A stretch of DNA of 12,060 bases, from assembly GCA_947575935.1 (NCBI GenBank), contig CANPPM010000054.1:1-12060 (forward strand), given 5' to 3'. This DNA comes from an uncultured Butyricicoccus sp. (GTDB lineage: Bacteria > Bacillota > Clostridia > Oscillospirales > Butyricicoccaceae). A program made the translations under genes and the position numbers. Below, piece by piece: positions 7,468 through 12,060 of the stretch (the first letter of the stretch is position 1; each line of letters begins with the position of its first letter). Below the pieces are notes generated by a model, which saw only the letters and a program-made list of their open reading frames with translations, was not told the origin of the DNA and searched no databases.

Positions 7468-8427
7468 TCAGCCGAACAGCGGTGAAACAGACCTTTCCTC
7501 GTAAATACGCGCAATTGCTTCTGCAAGAACGGGTGCGATTGACAGCGTGCGGATCTTGGGGATCTTTTGCTCCTCCCGCAGCGCAATGGTATCCAGGATG
7601 GTCAGCTCACGAATCGGACTTTTTTCAATCAGCTCAATCGCCTGCCCAGAAAGCACACCGTGTGTTGCACAGGCGTAAATCTCGGTTGCACCGCCTTTTT
7701 CGACCAGCGCTTCAGCTGCGTGGCAGAGCGTCCCGGCCGTATCGATCAGATCATCAATAATGACAACCTTTTTTCCGCACACGTCGCCAATAATATTCAT
7801 TACCTCAGAAACATTCGCTTTCGGCCGGCGTTTATCAATAATTGCAAGCGGCAGATCCAGTTTTTCAGCAAATTTCCGTGCACGATTCACCGATCCCAGA
7901 TCGGGGGAAACAATTACCATATCATCGCTGCCAACACCAAACTGCTCCGCAATTGCCGGGATCAGCACAGCAGAACCATGCATATTGTCAACCGGAATGT
8001 TGAAAAAACCTTGTATCTGCGCAGCATGCAGATCCATCGTCAGCACACGGTCGGCCCCTGCGGTTGCAATCATATCCGCAACCAATTTAGCAGAAATTGG
8101 ATCGCGGGCCTTGCTTTTACGATCCTGGCGAGCATAGCCGAAATACGGCATGACCGCAGTGATGCGCCCCGCAGATGCGCGGCGGCAGGAATCAATCATA
8201 ATCAGCAGTTCCATCAGATGATCGTTGACCGGTTCGCTGGTCGATTGGACAAGAAACACATCCGAGCCGCGCACCGTCTCGCTGATTGAAACAGAGATTT
8301 CCCCGTCGGAAAAGGTAGAGACCTTTGCGCTGCCAAGCGGCAGCCCGAGCGTCTCTGCAATGCGCTCTGCCAATACAGGATTCGCGTTGCCGGAGAAAAT
8401 CTTGATGTTGTTGCCGTGTGCGATCAT
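7468..8427 (-). CDS. prs: Ribose-phosphate pyrophosphokinase (PRPP synthetase)
   Basis: Transfers pyrophosphate from ATP to ribose-5-phosphate to make PRPP for purine, pyrimidine, NAD, histidine and tryptophan synthesis in the cytosol. The 319-residue product has the standard length of class I enzymes. Motifs seen: FSDGEISVSI near 39-48, the ATP-binding RQDRKSKARDPISAKL at 100-115, the MDLHAAQIQGFF signature at 131-142 with His134, VSPDLGSVNRARKFA at 173-187, IDKRRPKAN at 197-205, and the PRPP loop VVIIDDLIDTAGT at 221-233. The ATG at 8427 follows AGGGGG by nine bases. It lies 113 bases after glmU on the same strand, the conserved Firmicute order (gcaD-prs in B. subtilis), so at least part of its transcription should come from the glmU promoter. 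Confidence 0.97.
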   Translation of the reverse strand: MIAHGNNIKIFSGNANPVLAERIAETLGLPLGSAKVSTFSDGEISVSISETVRGSDVFLVQSTSEPVNDHLMELLIMIDSCRRASAGRITAVMPYFGYARQDRKSKARDPISAKLVADMIATAGADRVLTMDLHAAQIQGFFNIPVDNMHGSAVLIPAIAEQFGVGSDDMVIVSPDLGSVNRARKFAEKLDLPLAIIDKRRPKANVSEVMNIIGDVCGKKVVIIDDLIDTAGTLCHAAEALVEKGGATEIYACATHGVLSGQAIELIEKSPIRELTILDTIALREEQKIPKIRTLSIAPVLAEAIARIYEERSVSPLFG

Positions 8428-8460
8428 TTCAATATACCCCCTGAGTGATATCGTTTTATC

Positions 8461-8488
8461 ATTGTCAGCGTCTGTCCATGCATTTCAA
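8461..8488 (-). promoter_or_regulatory. Possible internal promoter for prs
   Basis: On the minus strand TTGAAA (8488-8483) and GACAAT (8466-8461) are separated by 16 bases, about 35 bases before the prs start codon. The -35 matches five of six consensus bases, but the -10 lacks its first T. It would allow prs to be expressed apart from glmU. The call is weak. Confidence 0.25.
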
Positions 8489-8508
8489 AAAATCAGGTCC
8501 TTGGACAG
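8472..8508. repeat. Inverted repeat in the glmU-prs spacer
   Basis: CTGTCCA (8472-8478) and TGGACAG (8502-8508) form a perfect 7-base inverted repeat with a 23-base spacer, in the leader of prs. The octamer TCCTTGGA also occurs twice here, at 8498-8505 and 8528-8535, 30 bases apart. The pairing could form an mRNA stem between the two cistrons or mark a protein-binding site; no known riboswitch or PurR box was recognised. Confidence 0.4.
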
Positions 8509-8540
8509 TCTCCTACATTTATAACATTCCTTGGAATCAA

Positions 8541-9758
8541 TTATTTTTTTCCGTGCGCAGCGCGGCGACGGTCATTCCAACCCTCATAAACGGTCTGGCG
8601 AGAGCGTGCGACTGCGAGAGCCCCGTCCGGTACGTCCTTAGTTACGGTTGTTCCGGCAGCGGTAAAGACACGGCTGCCCAAACTAACTGGTGAAACAAGA
8701 TTGGTATTGCAACCGATAAAACAGTCATCCCCAATAATGGTCTGATACTTGTTGTAGCCGTCATAGTTTACGACCACGGTACCACAGCCAAAGTTGACCC
8801 GTTCACCAACCTGTGCGTCGCCGATATAGGTGAGATGGGAAACCTTGGTGCCATCTCCAATCTCGGCTTTTTTCAACTCAACAAAATCGCCAATACGGGT
8901 ATGATCGCCCACTCGGCAGCCCGGGCGAACATAAGCAAAAGGTCCCACAGTTGCTTGTGCGCCGATCTCACTTTCATATATCTGTGAACTGTTGACCGTT
9001 GTACCCGCACCAATCGTAGCCTTTTCCAGAATCGTATTGGGGCCAATTACTGCATTTGCTGCGATTCTGCAGCCCTCACGAATAAGGCAGTTTGGCAAAA
9101 TAACCGCCCCTGGTTCGATCAGGGCATCTGGAGAGATATAGGTGCTTTCCGGCGCAAAGATTTGTACTCCGTCTGCCATGAGTGCAAAATTGACCTTTTC
9201 CATGACACGTTTCTGTGCTTTGTACGCCAACGCCGCATCCCACACCTCAGTTGCGGGGGGAACCTCTACGCTATCGACCGGATACCCGTATCTGATCGCA
9301 GCATCTACCATCTGTTTAAAGCTCTTTGTGCCTTTTTGAAGGACCTCACGCAATGTAGCGGCAGAAAAAACCGCTGTTGAGAGCATATGATCCCCCTTAC
9401 CAACTCCGGTTCGAATGATTTCGCCATCCGCATTGCGAACTGCAGCCAAACCACAGTTCGTGTGTCCTGAAAGCAAAAGGGTTACGCTGCTGCCCACCGC
9501 AGAATGGGTCATCAGCAGACGGCGGTAATCCCCCTCAGCCAACTCGGGGCAGGCAGCACAGATCAGCAGCACCACATCGGCCTCTGCAATCTGTGAAACC
9601 AGTTGCTGCAGATCCGGGGTAAAAACGGGGGCGCCGCATTCGGCCGGGAGACTTCTCCGGATCCAGTCCCCAGCAGTCCCAAATAAAATCTTGTGCGAAA
9701 AAACACCGCTGCCCGTATGATCGAGCAGAATGGTCATAACCTGATTCATCCTCATCAT
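8541..9758 (-). CDS. glmU: GlmU-like protein: intact acetyltransferase half, degenerate uridyltransferase half
   Basis: GlmU normally acetylates glucosamine-1-phosphate and then couples the product to UTP, giving UDP-GlcNAc for peptidoglycan. The C-terminal left-handed beta-helix (about 203-390) is complete: Arg278 in FAYVRPG, VELKKA at 293-298, catalytic-base His308 in HLTYIGD, Tyr311, NYDG at 331-334, Lys337, and the closing [10 protein letters not shown]. The N-terminal half keeps a GlmU-like trace ([26 protein letters not shown]) but lacks the LAAGxGTRMxSxxPK signature, has ICAACPEL where LCGDTPLL is expected (metal-binding Asp replaced by Ala69), and has lost the QxxQxGTAHA segment. At 405 residues it is about 50 short of the usual 455. 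No other frame near the start encodes the missing motifs. Start choice among Met1, Met2, Met4 and Met8 is open; the ribosome-binding site is weak. Confidence 0.88.
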   Translation of the reverse strand: MMRMNQVMTILLDHTGSGVFSHKILFGTAGDWIRRSLPAECGAPVFTPDLQQLVSQIAEADVVLLICAACPELAEGDYRRLLMTHSAVGSSVTLLLSGHTNCGLAAVRNADGEIIRTGVGKGDHMLSTAVFSAATLREVLQKGTKSFKQMVDAAIRYGYPVDSVEVPPATEVWDAALAYKAQKRVMEKVNFALMADGVQIFAPESTYISPDALIEPGAVILPNCLIREGCRIAANAVIGPNTILEKATIGAGTTVNSSQIYESEIGAQATVGPFAYVRPGCRVGDHTRIGDFVELKKAEIGDGTKVSHLTYIGDAQVGERVNFGCGTVVVNYDGYNKYQTIIGDDCFIGCNTNLVSPVSLGSRVFTAAGTTVTKDVPDGALAVARSRQTVYEGWNDRRRAAHGKK

Positions 9759-9799
9759 CCGTCCATTTCTTATGAATTGGCTACTCAGCCATCATAACT

Positions 9800-9805
9800 A
9801 TTATA
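9800..9805 (-). promoter_or_regulatory. -10 box of the glmU-prs promoter
   Basis: On the minus strand a perfect TATAAT lies at 9805-9800, preceded by ATG (close to an extended -10). It would start transcription near 9793, leaving a leader of about 35 bases before the glmU ATG at 9758. No clear -35 is seen: the best windows 16-17 bases away are TGCAAT or GTGCAA. It may rely on the AT-rich flank or on an activator. Confidence 0.55.
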
Positions 9806-9807
9806 CA

Positions 9808-9849
9808 TGAAAATTTTCAAAATTGCACCAGCAAAAGTGAGAAAATTTT
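9808..9849. promoter_or_regulatory. Palindrome and repeated GAAAATTTT between the divergent promoters
   Basis: TGAAAATTTTCA at 9808-9819 is a perfect 12-base palindrome just upstream of the glmU -10 box. Its core GAAAATTTT recurs at 9841-9849, 32 bases away (about three helical turns), upstream of the dnaD -35. The position between two outward-facing promoters suits an operator or a curved, AT-rich upstream element. No specific regulator is identifiable. Confidence 0.4.
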
Positions 9850-9857
9850 ACGGCATC

Positions 9858-9886
9858 TTGCGTTCAGACTGGTAAAAGGGTATAAT
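9858..9886 (+). promoter_or_regulatory. Promoter of dnaD-dnaI
   Basis: TTGCGT (9858-9863) and a perfect TATAAT (9881-9886) are separated by the ideal 17 bases. Transcription should begin near 9892-9894, which leaves a leader of about 55 bases before the ATG at 9948. The -35 keeps only the TTG of the consensus. Confidence 0.65.
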
Positions 9887-9935
9887 AGAAAAGACCGTGT
9901 CGGGAAATGACGATACGGCAGATTTCAGATTTAAT

Positions 9936-9940
9936 GGAGA
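9936..9940 (+). promoter_or_regulatory. dnaD: Ribosome-binding site that fixes the dnaD start
   Basis: GGAGA lies seven bases before ATG 9948. The alternative in-frame GTG at 9897 would be only a few bases from the predicted transcription start and has no ribosome-binding site, so ATG 9948 is preferred. Confidence 0.75.
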
Positions 9941-9947
9941 AACCCCA

Positions 9948-10886
9948 ATGTCAACACAAAGCCTTTCTCATTTACTGCTTCCGGAGGGGGAGTTTCGAGT
10001 CATCCGCTGTGATATTGCGGATAAACTGCTTGCCTGCGGCGACGGCGACAGTGTTCTTTTTTATTTGTATATTCTGCGCCATGGTGCGGCAGCAGACGAA
10101 AATACGATAATGCGTGCACTCAATTTTACGAAAGACCGTTATGATCGGGCGTTGTTTACGCTAACCTCGTTGACGCTTGCCAGTCATCCGGAAGAAACGC
10201 AAAAGGAGAGTGCGCCACATTATACGACTTCCGAACTGCGAGGCGCACGCAACCAGGATCATCGTTTCTCTGCAGTCTGTGATGAAGCCGAGCTTCTGCT
10301 CAAAAAAACGCTGACTGAAAGTCAGCTTCGAACGCTGTTTACAGTTTACGATCATTTGGGACTTCCAGCCGAGGTTATTATGGAGTTGCTTGGCTGTCTG
10401 CGGCGCGAACTTGGAACCGTACGGCTGACCGATATCCGGCGGGAAGCCTATCGCTGGGCTGACATGGGGCTGTATACCGCAGAAGCCGCACAGGAATATC
10501 TGGCACGGCGCGAGTCTGAGCGTCCGTTGACTGCTGCAATGTTTACAGCGTTAGGGACGGAACCGCGTGAACCCAAACCTGTGGAAAAGCGTCTGATCTC
10601 GTATGCAGTCGCGCACGGTTTTCCGCCAGAATCGATGGAACTGGCTGTACAGCGTACCAAACGGACACTCAAAAAATTCAGCGCTGATTATGTGCGCCGG
10701 ATTTTGGAAGCCTGGGAGCAAAAAGGAATCCATACCGTTTCGGAAATCACGGCGCTGGAACCGGAAAACGAGCAGAAAAACGCCGTATCATCCATAACGC
10801 CTACAGATGCCGCCAGACTGAGCGAGTGGGAAAAGGAATGGCTGGAAGAGGTCGCACGGCATGAACAGCATAAGGAGAGCTTCTGA
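9948..10886 (+). CDS. dnaD: DnaD-domain primosome protein
   Basis: DnaD-family proteins bind DNA, remodel it and help bring the replicative helicase to the origin or to stalled forks in Firmicutes. From ATG 9948 the product has 312 residues. The N-terminal about 75 residues look like the winged-helix oligomerisation domain (FRVIRCDIADKLLAC, then NTIMRALNFTKDRYDRALFTL). Two DnaD C-terminal repeats follow: about 111-185 (ending EAYRWADMGLYTAEAAQEYL) and about 212-265, the latter with the diagnostic YxxxIxxxW motif as YVRRILEAW at 248-256. The tail is charged. The stop overlaps the ATG of dnaI by one base (TGATG), so the two are co-translated. The two-repeat architecture is more like clostridial DnaD/DnaB-type proteins than the 232-residue B. 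subtilis DnaD. Confidence 0.87.
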   Translation: MSTQSLSHLLLPEGEFRVIRCDIADKLLACGDGDSVLFYLYILRHGAAADENTIMRALNFTKDRYDRALFTLTSLTLASHPEETQKESAPHYTTSELRGARNQDHRFSAVCDEAELLLKKTLTESQLRTLFTVYDHLGLPAEVIMELLGCLRRELGTVRLTDIRREAYRWADMGLYTAEAAQEYLARRESERPLTAAMFTALGTEPREPKPVEKRLISYAVAHGFPPESMELAVQRTKRTLKKFSADYVRRILEAWEQKGIHTVSEITALEPENEQKNAVSSITPTDAARLSEWEKEWLEEVARHEQHKESF

Positions 10887-11881
10887 TGAAATACCAAAAG
10901 GATATTCTTTCCGCAGTTCTGCGGGAATTAGAGCAGCATCGTACGGCACAGGAACGAGATCTCGCCATAAAACGGCATGAGGTTTATGCGCGTGCACCGC
11001 GAGTGCGGCAGATCGATGCCACGCTGCAGTCAACAGCGGCACAGGTCATACGGGTTTCTCTAGAATCAGGGGAGGACCCATCGGCTGCGGTTGCCGCACT
11101 GCGCGAGCGTAACCTAACACTGCAGGAGGAGCGGCGGCAGCTGGTCCGCTCACTTGGCCTGCCGGATGATTATCTAACACTAAAGTACAATTGTACAATT
11201 TGTTCGGATATGGGCTACGTTGGCAGAAAACCCTGTGCGTGCTTGAAAGAACGGTATTCCCAAAAGCTAACCGAACAGCTGTCAGCCATTCTTCCAATCC
11301 ATGATCAAAACTTTGAATCCTTCCGTTTTGATTATTATTCGGAAACACCGGATGCGCGTATCGGTTTATCCCCACGTGCCTGTATAAAATACAATTATGA
11401 AAAGTGTCTAAAATATGCAAATTCCTTTTCGCTCAGCGCACCGAATCTACTATTGTATGGCTCGGCAGGGCTGGGGAAAACCTTTTTATCAACCTGTATT
11501 GCCAAAAGGGTTTCCGAACGCGGCTTTTCGGTCGCCTATGATACAGCGATCAATATTCTGGCAAGCTACGAAACAGTCAAATTCGGCGGCAGTGATCCAG
11601 AGGCAGCGAAAGCGGCTATCCGCCGCTGGGAAGCATCTGACCTGCTGATTATGGACGATCTGGGGACAGAGCTGTCTACCAGCTTTACGACCTCCGCCTT
11701 TTATCAACTGCTGAACACCCGTCTCATGTCACGCCGCCCCATGATCTTGAATACAAATCTGCTGCCAGAGCGTTTTGAACAACAGTATTCAGCCGCAATT
11801 GCCTCCCGGCTGTTAGGAGAATTTACCCCTCTGCGTTTTCTTGGGGACGATATCCGTAAGCTCCGGCGGCGCGCGCAATGA
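10886..11881 (+). CDS. dnaI: Helicase loader DnaI/DnaC (AAA+ ATPase)
   Basis: Primosomal AAA+ ATPase that loads the hexameric replicative helicase (DnaB/DnaC) onto DNA. The 331-residue product has an N-terminal helical region, a cysteine cluster C103-x2-C106-x10-C117-x-C119 typical of the zinc-bearing helicase-interaction region, then an AAA+ domain: Walker A GSAGLGKT at 192-199, Walker B LLIMDD at 253-258, sensor 1 NTN at 289-291, and the arginine-finger region ASRLLGEF near 306-313. AAGGAG sits upstream of ATG 10886, inside the end of dnaD. Pairing with DnaD supports a role in initiation or restart rather than an IstB-type transposition helper. B. subtilis DnaI is 311 residues. Confidence 0.92.
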   Translation: MKYQKDILSAVLRELEQHRTAQERDLAIKRHEVYARAPRVRQIDATLQSTAAQVIRVSLESGEDPSAAVAALRERNLTLQEERRQLVRSLGLPDDYLTLKYNCTICSDMGYVGRKPCACLKERYSQKLTEQLSAILPIHDQNFESFRFDYYSETPDARIGLSPRACIKYNYEKCLKYANSFSLSAPNLLLYGSAGLGKTFLSTCIAKRVSERGFSVAYDTAINILASYETVKFGGSDPEAAKAAIRRWEASDLLIMDDLGTELSTSFTTSAFYQLLNTRLMSRRPMILNTNLLPERFEQQYSAAIASRLLGEFTPLRFLGDDIRKLRRRAQ

Positions 11882-11924
11882 CTGCCTGCGCAGCTTCACA
11901 TGATGCTGTGACAGCAGTCGCGCG
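11872..11924 (+). other. Bulged inverted repeat across the dnaI stop codon
   Basis: CGCGC (11872-11876) pairs with GCGCG (11920-11924), and GACTGC (11880-11885) with GCAGTC (11914-11919), with a three-base bulge on one side: 11 pairs in all. The enclosed loop contains another small palindrome, TGCTGT-G-ACAGCA (11904-11916), which competes with the inner stem. The TGA stop (11879-11881) lies in the bulge and stem. No T-run follows, so it is not a classical terminator; an mRNA-end structure is possible. Confidence 0.35.
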
Positions 11925-12060
11925 GGACGTCGAAATTGTATCTTTCAAACAGTCGTTTTTCATGCAAATTGTCCCCCTATACAAAGCATATGCAGATTAA
12001 CTCCCCTTATTTCAGCATATTTTACCAGGGTTAAAATTCCCTTTCATATTTAGTCAAAAT
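11882..12060. other. Downstream flank with no gene seen
   Basis: After the hairpin the sequence becomes AT-rich with short pyrimidine runs. No ORF with a ribosome-binding site, no RNA gene and no clean promoter pair could be supported. A minus-strand TTGACT at 12057-12052 looks like a -35, but no -10 stands at the right distance. Confidence 0.5.

Noticed and set aside
7567..8289. 240-residue open frame on the plus strand
   Set aside because: It lies wholly antisense to prs, whose motifs are unmistakable, and its translation resembles no known family. Typical shadow frame.
9650..9857. Frameshift hiding the normal GlmU N-terminal signature
   Set aside because: The other frames around the start and the sequence upstream were read and contain no LAAGxGTRM-like motif, so a simple frameshift does not explain the loss.
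9897..9950. GTG start for dnaD at 9897
   Set aside because: It lies within a few bases of the predicted transcription start and has no ribosome-binding site; ATG 9948 has GGAGA at seven bases.
12019..12057. Minus-strand promoter at the window end (TTGACT and TAAAAT)
   Set aside because: The spacer would be 27 bases, far outside the usable range.

Overview
The window looks like a chromosomal segment of a low-to-mid GC Firmicute, most likely a Clostridia/Oscillospiraceae-type anaerobe. This rests on a PcrA helicase with the Firmicute-style C-terminal RNA-polymerase-binding domain, a DnaD-DnaI primosome pair, a YmdB-type phosphodiesterase and the glmU-prs gene order. The taxonomic call is inference; no rRNA or other marker is present. 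No phage gene, insertion sequence, CRISPR array, tRNA or rRNA gene was recognised.

Layout. (1) Positions 33-6087, plus strand: a DNA-repair operon of pcrA (UvrD-family helicase), sbcD (Mre11-like nuclease) and sbcC (Rad50-like ATPase), with sbcD and sbcC overlapping by 7 bases. (2) Positions 6253-7038, minus strand, convergent with sbcC: ymdB. (3) Positions 7039-7467: the only long stretch without a certain gene. It holds a strong terminator and a second hairpin behind prs, an 11-base direct repeat flanking the terminator, a short tandem repeat and one weak 51-codon ORF. (4) Positions 7468-9758, minus strand: glmU followed by prs, supplying the UDP-GlcNAc pathway and PRPP. (5) Positions 9759-9947: a divergent promoter region with two good -10 boxes facing opposite ways and two GAAAATTTT repeats between them. 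(6) Positions 9948-11881, plus strand: dnaD-dnaI, whose products would recruit and load the replicative helicase. (7) 11882-12060: no gene, but a bulged inverted repeat over the dnaI stop codon.

Most of the window is core housekeeping: recombination and replication repair, nucleotide and cell-wall precursor supply, and replication restart. The most unusual item is the GlmU-like protein. Its acetyltransferase half has every expected motif, while its N-terminal uridyltransferase half is about 50 residues short and has lost the nucleotide-binding signature and the catalytic GD(T/V)PL aspartate, although the frame is intact over 405 codons. The second half of the GlmU reaction may therefore be done by another enzyme in this organism. 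I did not find a wholly new multi-gene system here.
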